This document shows, piece by piece, positions 48,073-56,662 of a stretch of DNA of 64,000 nucleotides. A program made the position numbers and the translations under genes. This DNA is from Nocardioides sp. GY 10113 (GTDB lineage Bacteria > Actinomycetota > Actinomycetes > Propionibacteriales > Nocardioidaceae): NCBI RefSeq assembly GCF_004919105.1, contig NZ_STGK01000003.1, positions 248,001 to 312,000 on the forward strand. The letters run 5' to 3'. The notes under the pieces were generated by a model. That model searched no databases. It was not told the origin of the DNA and was given only the letters and a program-made list of their open reading frames with translations. Position 1 is the first letter of the stretch, and each line of letters begins with the position of its first letter.

Positions 48073-49743
48073 ATGGACCAGGGAGCCACCGTCGAGGCGC
48101 TGCTGAGCCACGGCAAGGTCACCCCGGACGACGTCGCGCGCGCCCGGCTGCGCGCCGAGGTCGAGGGCTCGGCCATCCTCGACGTCCTCCTCGCCGAGGG
48201 CGTCGTGGACCGGCCGACGCTGCTGCGGATGGCGGCCGTCGCCGCCGGCGTCGACCACGTCGAGCTGACCGAGCACCCGATCGACCCGATCGCGGCCGCG
48301 GTGCTGCCGGGCGAGTTCGCCCGCCGCGCCCACGCGCTGCCGTACGGCTGGTCGGGCTCGGAGCTGCTGGTGGCCGTGCCGCTACGGGCACTCTCCGACC
48401 TCGACCTCAAGGACGACATCGCCCGGCTCTCCGGGCGGCGGGTGCGCTTCGTGCTCGCCGGACGGGCCGAGATCGAGTACCGGATCAACCAGATCTACCG
48501 GGCCGAGAGCGAGCTGGCCGATCTCTCCTCGACGCTCGTGGTCGAGGAGGAGCAGGCCGACCTCGACTCGTTCACCGAGGTCGAGGGCGATGCTCCGGTG
48601 GTCCGCTTCGTCAGCCTGCTGATCTCCCAGGCGATCTCGGACCGGGCCTCCGACATCCACATCGAGCCGACCGAGCACGACGTCCGGGTGCGGTACCGGA
48701 TCGACGGCGTGCTCCAGGACGCCCACCGCGCCCCGCGCGGCATCCACCCCGGCGTGGTCTCGCGACTGAAGATCATGGCGGAGATGGACATCGCCGAGCG
48801 GCGGATCCCCCAGGACGGTCGGCTCACCGTCAACCACCACGGGCAGCCGATCGACCTGCGCATCGCGACCCTGCCCACGGTCTGGGGCGAGAAGATCGTG
48901 GCCCGGGTCCTGGACAACACCAACACGCGCCTCGGCCTGGCCGACCTCGGGTTCAGTCCCGCCAACTTCGAGCGGTTCGAGGCGTCGTACTCCAAGCCCT
49001 ACGGGATGATCCTGGTGACCGGGCCCACCGGCTCGGGGAAGTCGACCTCGCTCTACGCCACGCTGAACGCGCTGAACAAGCCCGACGTCAACGTGATCAC
49101 GGTCGAGGACCCGGTCGAGTACCGGCTGGCCGGGATCAACCAGGTGCAGACCAACGTCAAGGCCGGGCTGACCTTCGCCTCGGCGCTGCGCTCGATCCTG
49201 CGCTCGGACCCCGACATCGTGCTGATCGGCGAGATCCGCGACCACGAGACCGCGAACATCGCGATCGAGGCGTCGCTCACCGGCCACCTGGTGCTCTCCA
49301 CGCTGCACACCAACGACGCGCCGTCGGCCGTGACCCGGCTGGTGGAGATGGGCATCGAGCCGTTCCTGGTCGGCTCGGCGCTGGACGCCGTGGTGGCGCA
49401 GCGGCTGTGTCGCGCGCTGTGCGAGCGGTGCAAGGAGTCCTACCGGCCGACCGCCGAGGAGCTGGCGGCGGTGCGCTTCCAGCTCGACGACGACATCGAC
49501 CTGCTCTACCGGGCGGTCGGCTGCACCTCCTGCGCGGGCACCGGCTACCGCGGCCGGATGGCGCTGCACGAGGTGATGTCGGTGACCGAGGAGATCGAGC
49601 GGCTGACCGTCGCCCGCTCCTCGACCGACGAGATCGGCACCGTCGCGCGCGGTCAGGGCATGACCACGCTGCGCGACGACGGGTGGCTGAAGGTGAAGCA
49701 GGGCAGGACGTCGATCGAGGAGGTACTCCGTGTCGTGGGCTGA
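48073..49743 (+). CDS. pilB: Type IV pilus assembly ATPase PilB
   Basis: Extension motor of 556 residues. An N-terminal GspE/MshEN-like domain (to about residue 145) precedes SDIHIEPTEHDVRVRYRIDGVL. The motor follows: Walker A GPTGSGKST, Asp box TVEDPVEYRL, Walker B DPDIVLIGEIRD, His box TGHLVLSTLHTNDA. A zinc site is formed by CERCKESYRP and CTSCAGTGYRGR. The ATG at 48073 sits five bases after GGGGAGG; an upstream TTG at 48052 is less likely. pilT overlaps its 3' end by 14 bases. Confidence 0.95.
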   Translation: MDQGATVEALLSHGKVTPDDVARARLRAEVEGSAILDVLLAEGVVDRPTLLRMAAVAAGVDHVELTEHPIDPIAAAVLPGEFARRAHALPYGWSGSELLVAVPLRALSDLDLKDDIARLSGRRVRFVLAGRAEIEYRINQIYRAESELADLSSTLVVEEEQADLDSFTEVEGDAPVVRFVSLLISQAISDRASDIHIEPTEHDVRVRYRIDGVLQDAHRAPRGIHPGVVSRLKIMAEMDIAERRIPQDGRLTVNHHGQPIDLRIATLPTVWGEKIVARVLDNTNTRLGLADLGFSPANFERFEASYSKPYGMILVTGPTGSGKSTSLYATLNALNKPDVNVITVEDPVEYRLAGINQVQTNVKAGLTFASALRSILRSDPDIVLIGEIRDHETANIAIEASLTGHLVLSTLHTNDAPSAVTRLVEMGIEPFLVGSALDAVVAQRLCRALCERCKESYRPTAEELAAVRFQLDDDIDLLYRAVGCTSCAGTGYRGRMALHEVMSVTEEIERLTVARSSTDEIGTVARGQGMTTLRDDGWLKVKQGRTSIEEVLRVVG

Positions 49744-50920
49744 ATCCCCAACGCAGTCCTATGCGCCACCCGCGCCGCGGCTGGAGCTGGACGAGCTGCT
49801 GCTGATGGTCAAGGAGATGGGCGGCTCCGACCTGCACCTGACCGTGGGCGCCCCGCCCACGATCCGGGTCCGGGGCGCGATGACCCCGGTCCCCGGGTAC
49901 GGCGTGCTCAAGCCCGACGAGCTGCGGACCGCGATGTACGCGGTGATGACCGAACGGCAGCGGCAGACCTTCGAGGACAGCCGCGAGCTCGACTTCGCGC
50001 ACGCGGTACCGGGCCACGCCCGGTTCCGGGTCAACGTCTACTGGCAGCGGGAGAGCGTCGGCGCGGTGCTGCGGCTGATCCCGTGGGACATCAAGCCGCT
50101 CAGCGACCTCGGGATGCCGCCGGTGCTGGAGTCCTTCGCGAGCATGAAGCGGGGCATGGTGCTGGTCACCGGCCCGACCGGGTCGGGCAAGTCGACCACC
50201 CTGGCCGCGATGGTGGACCTGGTGAACCGGACCCGGCGCGGGCACATCATGACCGTCGAGGACCCGATCGAGTTCCTGCACTCCCACCGGGGGTGCCTGG
50301 TCAACCAGCGCGAGGTCGGGGCGGACACCCACGACTTCCGCAGCGCGCTCAAGCACGTGCTGCGCCAGGACCCCGACGTGATCCTGATCGGCGAGCTGCG
50401 CGACCTGGACACCATCTCGGTGGCGCTCACCGCCGCCGAGACCGGCCATCTGGTCTTCGCCACCCTGCACACGCAGTCCGCGCAGGACACCATCAGCCGG
50501 ATCGTCGACGTCTTCCCGGCCAACCAGCAGCAGCAGATCCGGACCCAGCTGGCCGCCACCCTCCAGGGTGTGGTCTGCCAGACGCTGGTGCCGACCGTCG
50601 ACGGCGCGGCCCGGATCCCGGCCGCGGAGATCATGGTCTGCAACCCGGGCATCCGGGCGATGATCCGCGACGACAAGCTGCCCCAGATCCCGGGCGCCCT
50701 GCAGTCCGGCGCCCGCGAGGGGATGCAGACGCTCGACGCGCACCTGGCCGCGCACACCCGCGCCGGCCTGATCACCCGCGAGGTCGGCCTCGAGAACTGC
50801 GCGCACCGCGAGGACTACCTGACGTTGGTCGGCTCCGGCGCCAGCCTGCCGCCGGGAACGGCGTACGCCGGCAAGGTGGCCGGGGTCTCCGTCGCCCACC
50901 AGTCAGGCGGCTGGTCATGA
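49730..50920 (+). CDS. pilT: Pilus retraction ATPase PilT
   Basis: Motor of 396 residues that depolymerises the pilus for twitching. Motifs: GGSDLHLTVGAPPTIRVRG, Walker A GPTGSGKST, Asp box TVEDPIEFLH, Walker B DPDVILIGELRD, His box TGHLVFATLHTQSA and NPGIRAMIRDDKLPQI, a recognisable AIRNLIRE-type retraction motif. The GTG at 49730 has GAGGAGGT upstream and lies inside the end of pilB. Confidence 0.93.
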   Translation: MSWAESPTQSYAPPAPRLELDELLLMVKEMGGSDLHLTVGAPPTIRVRGAMTPVPGYGVLKPDELRTAMYAVMTERQRQTFEDSRELDFAHAVPGHARFRVNVYWQRESVGAVLRLIPWDIKPLSDLGMPPVLESFASMKRGMVLVTGPTGSGKSTTLAAMVDLVNRTRRGHIMTVEDPIEFLHSHRGCLVNQREVGADTHDFRSALKHVLRQDPDVILIGELRDLDTISVALTAAETGHLVFATLHTQSAQDTISRIVDVFPANQQQQIRTQLAATLQGVVCQTLVPTVDGAARIPAAEIMVCNPGIRAMIRDDKLPQIPGALQSGAREGMQTLDAHLAAHTRAGLITREVGLENCAHREDYLTLVGSGASLPPGTAYAGKVAGVSVAHQSGGWS

Positions 50921-50930
50921 GGCAGCCGCG

Positions 50931-52142
50931 ATGAGCATCCAGTACGCCTACAAGGTCCGCGACACCGCCGGCCGGTTCAAGGAGGGCAAGGTCAAGGCCG
51001 CCTCCGAGACGGCGGTCGCCGAGCAGCTGCTCGCGATGGGCTACGTGCCGCTGGAGGTCAAGCCCGCCGGGGTGGGCCTCAACCGCGACATCAGCTTCGG
51101 TCGCAAGCGGGTCACGATGAAGGACCTCGCGGTCTTCTCCCGCCAGCTGGCGACGATGGTCGACGCCGGCCTGACCCTGATGCGCGGGCTGACGATCCTC
51201 GCCGACCAGGTCGAGAACCCCGAGCTGCGCCGGGCGCTGCACGAGGTGAAGAAGGCCGTCGAGGGCGGCCAGAGCCTCTCGCAGGCGTTCGCCGCGGACC
51301 GCCGTACCTTCCCGCCGTTCCTGGTCAGCATGGCCCGCGCCGGCGAGGTCGGCGGCTTCCTGGACGTGGCGCTCAAGCAGGTCGCGGAGACCTTCGAGGC
51401 GGAGGTCAAGCTGCGCTCCAAGATCAAGGCGGCGATGACCTACCCGGTCGTCGTCTTCTGCATGGCGATCCTGATGTGCATCGGCATGCTGCTCTTCGTC
51501 GTACCGATCTTCGAGGGGATGTTCGCCGACCTCGGCGGCCAGCTGCCGCTGCCGACGCGGTTCCTGGTCGCGCTGTCGGGGGTGGTGCGCTACGGCGCGC
51601 CGATCTTCGCCGCCCTCATCGCCGCCTTCGTGTGGTGGTGGCGCCGGCACGCCCAGGACGACAAGGTCCGGGAGTTCGTCGACCCCCTGAAGCTGCGGAT
51701 GCCGGTCTTCGGCGACCTCTTCTCCAAGATCGCGCTGACCCGGTTCTCCCGCAACCTCGGCACGCTGCTCTCCTCGGGCGTGCCGATCCTCAGCGCGCTC
51801 GACATCGTCTCGGCGACCACCGGGTCCAAGGTGATCGAGCACGCCGTGCACGACGTGCGGCAGTCGGTGGCGACCGGCGAGTCGATCGCCGGCCCGCTCA
51901 GCCAGCACCCGATCTTCCCGCCGATGGTGGTGCAGATGATCGCCTCGGGCGAGGAGTCCGGCGCCGTGGACCAGATGCTCAAGCGCGTCGCGCAGTGGTT
52001 CGAGGAGGAGGTCGAGGCGACCACCGAGGCGCTGACCGCGCTGATCGAGCCGCTGATGATCGCGTTCCTCGGGGTCGTGGTCGGCGGCATGATCATCTGC
52101 CTGTACCTGCCGATGTTCACCATCTTCGACCTGATCGAGTGA
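50931..52142 (+). CDS. pilC: Pilus inner-membrane platform protein PilC
   Basis: GspF/PilC-fold protein of 403 residues with two homologous halves, each a helical cytoplasmic domain followed by helices: FSRQLATMVDAGLTLMRGLTIL ... AMTYPVVVFCMAILMCIGMLLFV, and FSRNLGTLLSSGVPILSALDIV ... IEPLMIAFLGVVVGGMIICLYLPMF. It begins YAYKVRDTAGRFKEGKVKA, as in the family. The ATG at 50931 is ten bases after pilT. Confidence 0.95.
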   Translation: MSIQYAYKVRDTAGRFKEGKVKAASETAVAEQLLAMGYVPLEVKPAGVGLNRDISFGRKRVTMKDLAVFSRQLATMVDAGLTLMRGLTILADQVENPELRRALHEVKKAVEGGQSLSQAFAADRRTFPPFLVSMARAGEVGGFLDVALKQVAETFEAEVKLRSKIKAAMTYPVVVFCMAILMCIGMLLFVVPIFEGMFADLGGQLPLPTRFLVALSGVVRYGAPIFAALIAAFVWWWRRHAQDDKVREFVDPLKLRMPVFGDLFSKIALTRFSRNLGTLLSSGVPILSALDIVSATTGSKVIEHAVHDVRQSVATGESIAGPLSQHPIFPPMVVQMIASGEESGAVDQMLKRVAQWFEEEVEATTEALTALIEPLMIAFLGVVVGGMIICLYLPMFTIFDLIE

Positions 52143-53431
52143 CCGTGCTGGCCGGGGGAACGCGGGAGACGCGGGAGACGACGCATGCCGACGACGGCTT
52201 CACGCTGATCGAGGTCATCGTCGCCTTCGCGCTGTTCATGGTGCTGCTGGGATCGAGCACGGTCGTCCTCGCCGCCACCCAGGACAGCACCCGCGACAAC
52301 TCCCGCCGGACCGCTGCGATCAACCTGGCCGCCCGCGAGCTCGCGATCACCGCGGACACCTTCAACTCGCTGCTGCGCGGACCCGAGGAGGTGGCCGTCA
52401 ACCAGGTGCTCAACCCCGACCAGCTGCCCGGCGGCACACCCGGCGAGCCGCTGGTGATCGACAACGTGCCGTACACGGTCAAGAGGACCGCGCAGTGGGC
52501 CGCGGTCGGCTCCGCGGCGTCGTCCACCTGCGACGACGGCACCAGCTCCGAGCTGGCCTACCTGAGGGTGCGGGTGGAGGTCACCTGGCCCGGCGGCGAG
52601 GACCACCCGGTGCGGATGACGACCCTGATGACCCCGCTCAAGGGGACCTACTCCTCGACCGACGGACACATCGGGCTCAAGGTGATCGACCGCGACGGAG
52701 TCCCGCGGGCCGGCCAGTCGGTCACGATCAGCGGCCCCAGCGGCACCCGCACCGCCAGCACCGCCGAGGACGGCTGCGTGCTGTTCGCCTACGTGAGCCC
52801 GGGCACCTACACGGTCACCCTCAACACCAGCGGGTACGTCGACATCGCCGGCGCCGTCTCCTCCAGCCGCACCGTGACCGTCACCGCCGGCCAGCTCTGG
52901 CGTGGCTCGGTCAGCTACGACCGGGCGGCGCGGATGGCGGTCCACTTCACCACCGCGCCCGGCTACGCGCTGCCCCGGGCCAACGACCTGCCGCTGATGT
53001 TCACCACCAGCGCCGGCTCCGTCGAGCGGACCGGCAGCGGGAACAACCGCACCGTCTCCGACCTGTGGCCCTACGCCTCGGGGTACGAGATCTGGGCCGG
53101 CCACTGCCTCGACAACGACCCCGCCAACCTCGGGGAGGCGCGCGCCCCGGTCGCCGTCAGCGACCCGGGCACCACGACCAGCATCGAGGTCGCGCTGGCG
53201 CCGCTGACCGTCTCCTGGGGCGGCGCGGGGGCGATCACCGCCGTCTCCAACCCGAGCATCGACAACCCGCAGAGCCCGTGCGCCGCGACCACGGTCGACC
53301 TCGGCACGCCGTCCGGCGGCGTACTGGCGACGAGCCTCCCGTACGGGCGGTGGACGATCAAGGCGGGCTCGGCCAGCAAGGACGTGACGCTGACCCAGGC
53401 CGCCGGCCCGCAGACGGTGAGCCTGCCGTGA
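52139..53431 (+). CDS. PilV-like minor pilin with Ig-like carboxypeptidase-regulatory domain
   Basis: Prepilin of 430 residues. The class III signal is cut after Gly20 (ADDG^FTLIEVIVAFALF), and Glu25 is the conserved E5 of the mature pilin. After the helix and pilin head there is a carboxypeptidase-regulatory-like beta-sandwich (IGLKVIDRDGVPRAGQSVTISG to GTYTVTLNTSGYVD) and a further beta-rich Ser/Thr/Gly domain. This is far longer than ordinary PilV and suggests a tip adhesin. The GTG at 52139 overlaps pilC by four bases. Confidence 0.83.
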   Translation: MTVLAGGTRETRETTHADDGFTLIEVIVAFALFMVLLGSSTVVLAATQDSTRDNSRRTAAINLAARELAITADTFNSLLRGPEEVAVNQVLNPDQLPGGTPGEPLVIDNVPYTVKRTAQWAAVGSAASSTCDDGTSSELAYLRVRVEVTWPGGEDHPVRMTTLMTPLKGTYSSTDGHIGLKVIDRDGVPRAGQSVTISGPSGTRTASTAEDGCVLFAYVSPGTYTVTLNTSGYVDIAGAVSSSRTVTVTAGQLWRGSVSYDRAARMAVHFTTAPGYALPRANDLPLMFTTSAGSVERTGSGNNRTVSDLWPYASGYEIWAGHCLDNDPANLGEARAPVAVSDPGTTTSIEVALAPLTVSWGGAGAITAVSNPSIDNPQSPCAATTVDLGTPSGGVLATSLPYGRWTIKAGSASKDVTLTQAAGPQTVSLP

Positions 53432-54192
53432 GCGCCTCGACGAGGGTGGTCCCCGACCGCGCGACGCCCGCCCGGCCCGCGGCGCGCCCGCGCGACGAGG
53501 GCTCGGGCCTGATCGAGGTGATGGTCGCGATGACGCTGGGCTCGCTGCTGGTCAGCATGCTCGCGGCCTTCGCGGTGGTGGGGCTGCGGACGATGCACGC
53601 CGCCGACACCCGCCTGGACAACATCACCACCGGCCAGATCGGGATGGCGGCGGCGACGAAGGTGATCCGGACCGCGGTGCTGCCCGACCAGCTCAACGAC
53701 GCCGGCTGCAGCAACTGCGCCGACTCGGCGATCGTGGCCGCGAGCAGCACGCAGATGTCGTTCTACGCCAACATCAACAACACCAGCGGCGGGCCGAGCC
53801 TGGTCACCATCGAGACGCTCGCGGACGCCACCCGGCCGGGCTCCTCGCTGCTGCGCCAGACCACGATCCCGCCCACGATCGCCAGCGACGGCTCCTACAG
53901 CTTCTGCGCGATCACCAGCCCCACCTGCCGGTTCAGCCGGCGGGTGCTGGCCCGTGGGCTGCCGCGGCTGTCGACCTCGCCGGTGGTGCTCCGCTACTAC
54001 GACTTCGAGGGGCTGCCGCTGGGGACCGGGACCCTGCCCGGGGGCGACCTGGTCAAGGTCGCCAGCATCGACGTCAACCTGACCATCCAGCTGCTGCCGG
54101 ACCAGTCCAGGACGCCGTCGCAGACGCTGATCCAGCGGGTCAACCTGCCGAACGCCGACATCAGCGTGCTGAACAGCGAGGAGTCAGGATGA
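53428..54192 (+). CDS. PilW-like minor pilin
   Basis: Prepilin of 254 residues with cleavage after Gly25 (RDEG^SGLIEVMVAMTLG) and Glu30 as E5. Cysteines in CSNC and in FCAITSPTC could form disulfides outside the cell. Probably part of the priming complex at the pilus tip. The GTG at 53428 overlaps the previous stop. Confidence 0.83.
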   Translation: MSASTRVVPDRATPARPAARPRDEGSGLIEVMVAMTLGSLLVSMLAAFAVVGLRTMHAADTRLDNITTGQIGMAAATKVIRTAVLPDQLNDAGCSNCADSAIVAASSTQMSFYANINNTSGGPSLVTIETLADATRPGSSLLRQTTIPPTIASDGSYSFCAITSPTCRFSRRVLARGLPRLSTSPVVLRYYDFEGLPLGTGTLPGGDLVKVASIDVNLTIQLLPDQSRTPSQTLIQRVNLPNADISVLNSEESG

Positions 54193-55931
54193 GCGCGGTG
54201 CGGAGCCCGGGGAGCGCCGGGAACCAGGGGAGGGCCGGCGACCGGTCCGGGGCGCGCGACCAGGGCTACGTGATGGTGGTCGTGGTGGTCTCCATGACGG
54301 TGCTGATCGCCATGCTGACCGTGGTGCTCGGCTACTCGCGCACCACGATCAAGACCGTCCGCAACGCCGCCGACTGGAACCAGGCCCTGCAGGCCGCGGA
54401 CGCCGGTGTCGCGGACTACCTGGCGCGCCTGAACGCCGACGACAACTACTGGCAGGGCGTCGACTGCACCAACGTCGCGCTGAAGGGGCCGACCAGCCGC
54501 ACCAACACCTGCGGGTGGAACGCCACGACCCCGCCGGGCTGGGCCGACCTGCCCGGGTCCGGTGCGCAGTACCACTACGAGGTCGACGTCAGCTCCACGC
54601 CGTCCAACGGCACCGTGGTGCTCACCTCGTCGGGGCGCAGCCGCGGCGAGAACCGGACCATCCAGGTCCGGATGCGACGAGGCGGCTTCGGGGAGTTCCT
54701 CTACTACACCGTGTACGAGACCGTCGACCCGGAGAACGAGGCGGTCTACGGCTACAAGAACACCACCGCGATCAGCCGCTGCACCAAGTACTACTACCAG
54801 GGCCGGGACACGTCGTACTGCAGCGACATCAACTTCGTCTCCGGCGACGTGATCGACGGCCCGCTGCACACCAACGACGCGATGCTGATGTACGGCACCC
54901 CGCGGTTCAACGGCACCACGACCACCTCCTGGCCGAGCTGCACCAAGTCCAACCCGTCGACGTGCTACCGGAGGAACGGCAGCCCGAGCCCGACCTTCGC
55001 CAAGGGCATCGCGTACCGCGACCCCGTGCAGCTGCCGGAGAGCATCGGCGACCTCCGGCAGTACGTCGACCCGACCCAACCGAACCCGGGATGCCTCTAC
55101 ACCGGGCCCACCCGGATCAAGATCGTCAACGGCAGCGGCACCACGCCCTCCACGATGAGGGTCTGGAGCCCCTGGACCACCAGCACGAACTCCGGGTGCG
55201 GCACCGTGCCGCTCAACGGCTCCGCGGCGATCCCGATCCCGCACAACAGCCTGATCTACGTGCAGAACGTGCCGGCCACCCAGACCGCGCCCGTCTCCGG
55301 GAAGACCAACCCCGGCACCGGAGCCTGTCCGGGCGGCTGGATCGGCGACGGGTTCCCGCTGGCGGGCACCACGACCAGTGGCGACTACAACCAGACGCTG
55401 GACGAGGCGAAGTGCACCTACGGCACGGTCTACGTCGAGGGCACCCTCAAGGGCCGCCTCTCGATCGCCGCGGAGGCCAACGTGGTGATCACCGGCGACC
55501 TGACCTACAGCGGCGGACGCACCGGCACCGACGCGCTCGGGCTGCTGGCCAACGAGTCGGTGAAGATCTACCACCCGGTGCGGTGCACCAGCTACAGCAG
55601 CTGGCGCAAGGAGTGCTCGTCGGGCTCGAACCTCAACCGGCCCAGCGGGTCGACGTTCACCGACCCCGAGGTGAACGCCGCGATCCTGACGCTGCGGCAC
55701 AGCTTCACCGTGCAGCAGTACCAGTTCGGTTCGCGGCTCGGCGACCTCTCGTTGTTCGGCACCATCGCGCAGCGGTTCCGTGGGCCGGTCGGCACCACGA
55801 ACACCTCCGGATACCTGAAGAAGTACGTCTACGACACCCGGATGCGCTACGCGCCCCCGCCGTACTTCCTGGACCCCGTGCGCAGCGCCTGGGGCGTGAA
55901 GACCTACGGCGAGCTGGTGCCGCGCTACTGA
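54189..55931 (+). CDS. Large PilX/GspK-like minor pilin
   Basis: A 580-residue prepilin-like protein: cleavage after Gly26 (RDQG^YVMVVVVVSMTVL). The mature residue 5 is Val, not Glu, as in GspK/PilX proteins that cap the fibre. The large outer part is rich in Tyr, Thr, Asn and Gly with about a dozen cysteines, and includes a repeated beta pattern (EGTLKGRLSIAAEANVVITG). Size and composition point to an adhesin or cap. The ATG at 54189 overlaps the previous stop (ATGA). Confidence 0.8.
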   Translation: MSAVRSPGSAGNQGRAGDRSGARDQGYVMVVVVVSMTVLIAMLTVVLGYSRTTIKTVRNAADWNQALQAADAGVADYLARLNADDNYWQGVDCTNVALKGPTSRTNTCGWNATTPPGWADLPGSGAQYHYEVDVSSTPSNGTVVLTSSGRSRGENRTIQVRMRRGGFGEFLYYTVYETVDPENEAVYGYKNTTAISRCTKYYYQGRDTSYCSDINFVSGDVIDGPLHTNDAMLMYGTPRFNGTTTTSWPSCTKSNPSTCYRRNGSPSPTFAKGIAYRDPVQLPESIGDLRQYVDPTQPNPGCLYTGPTRIKIVNGSGTTPSTMRVWSPWTTSTNSGCGTVPLNGSAAIPIPHNSLIYVQNVPATQTAPVSGKTNPGTGACPGGWIGDGFPLAGTTTSGDYNQTLDEAKCTYGTVYVEGTLKGRLSIAAEANVVITGDLTYSGGRTGTDALGLLANESVKIYHPVRCTSYSSWRKECSSGSNLNRPSGSTFTDPEVNAAILTLRHSFTVQQYQFGSRLGDLSLFGTIAQRFRGPVGTTNTSGYLKKYVYDTRMRYAPPPYFLDPVRSAWGVKTYGELVPRY

Positions 55932-55960
55932 CCGGTCGGGTTCTTTTTACCCTTCACACC

Positions 55961-55987
55961 TCAAGTGATGGCGTGTCGCTACCGATT
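55961..55987 (+). promoter_or_regulatory. WhiG/FliA-type promoter of pilA
   Basis: TCAA, a 15-base spacer and TACCGATT (five of eight matches to GCCGATAA, including the CCGAT core), in the gap before the major pilin gene. The leader would be about 65 bases. Confidence 0.6.
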
Positions 55988-56059
55988 CCAGATGCGGGCA
56001 CGGCGGCCGAACCGTCCGACCCGACAAGGACCGTGTAGGCACCACCTGGGGAGGAACGC

Positions 56060-56506
56060 ATGACCGAGAACAACCAGCAGGCCGTCGAGAAGAAGGACCA
56101 GGGCTTCACCCTGATCGAGCTCCTCGTCGTCGTCGTCATCATCGGCATCCTGGCCGCGATCGCCATCCCGGCGTTCCTGAGCCAGCGGCAGAAGGCCGTC
56201 GACACCAGCATCAAGGCCGACCTGGACGCGATGTCCAAGGTGCAGGAGACCATCTACTCCGCCACCGGTGCCTACAGCACCGACGCCGCGGACATCGCGG
56301 GCGAGGGCTACACCGTCTCCAGCGGCAACACCGTCTCCATCGCGGTCAACGAGGACGGCTACTGCGTGACCGCCGTCAACGACGCCGGCAGCGGCACCTT
56401 CTACGTCTGGGACTCCCAGGCGGGCGGTCTGCTCTCCGACGAGGACGCCCTGCCGGGCTGCACCATCGGTGCCACCCCGGGCTACGTCGACTACGTCGCT
56501 CCCTGA
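56060..56506 (+). CDS. pilA: Major type IV pilin
   Basis: The fibre subunit, 148 residues. The prepilin signal is cut after Gly15 (KKDQG^FTLIEL), with Glu20 as E5 and the long helix VVVIIGILAAIAIPAFLSQRQKAVD. Two cysteines near the C-terminus (YCVTAV, PGCTIG) define a D-loop. GGGGAGGAA precedes the ATG at 56060. It has its own promoter and is followed by a strong terminator, which fits higher expression than the assembly genes. Confidence 0.95.
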   Translation: MTENNQQAVEKKDQGFTLIELLVVVVIIGILAAIAIPAFLSQRQKAVDTSIKADLDAMSKVQETIYSATGAYSTDAADIAGEGYTVSSGNTVSIAVNEDGYCVTAVNDAGSGTFYVWDSQAGGLLSDEDALPGCTIGATPGYVDYVAP

Positions 56507-56520
56507 TCCCGACGATCCAC

Positions 56521-56562
56521 GCGGGGCGCGTCGCCGAGAGGCGGCGCGCCCCGCGCGCTTTT
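56521..56562 (+). terminator. Intrinsic terminator of pilA
   Basis: A 15-base stem (one G-T pair) GCGGGGCGCGTCGCC/GGCGGCGCGCCCCGC with a GAGA loop at 56521-56554, followed by TTTT at 56559-56562. Confidence 0.9.
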
Positions 56563-56583
56563 CCCGCGTCGGTCGCCGAGGGC

Positions 56584-56611
56584 TCAGCCCGGGCGGGTGC
56601 CCTGCCGATGA
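56584..56611 (+). promoter_or_regulatory. WhiG/FliA-type promoter before the repeat protein and sigma gene
   Basis: TCAG, a 16-base spacer and GCCGATGA (seven of eight matches). It would make the sigma factor autoregulated. Confidence 0.55.
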
Positions 56612-56662
56612 GGGGGAGGACGAAGGTCCGCATCGGGCGGGCCGGTGAGGAGCGGCGAGGCG

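Noticed and set aside
48073..48500. c-di-GMP binding by the PilB N-terminal domain
   Set aside because: The region resembles MshEN/GspE-N but the conserved Arg and Gln of the c-di-GMP-binding MshEN motif are not visible, so no claim is made.
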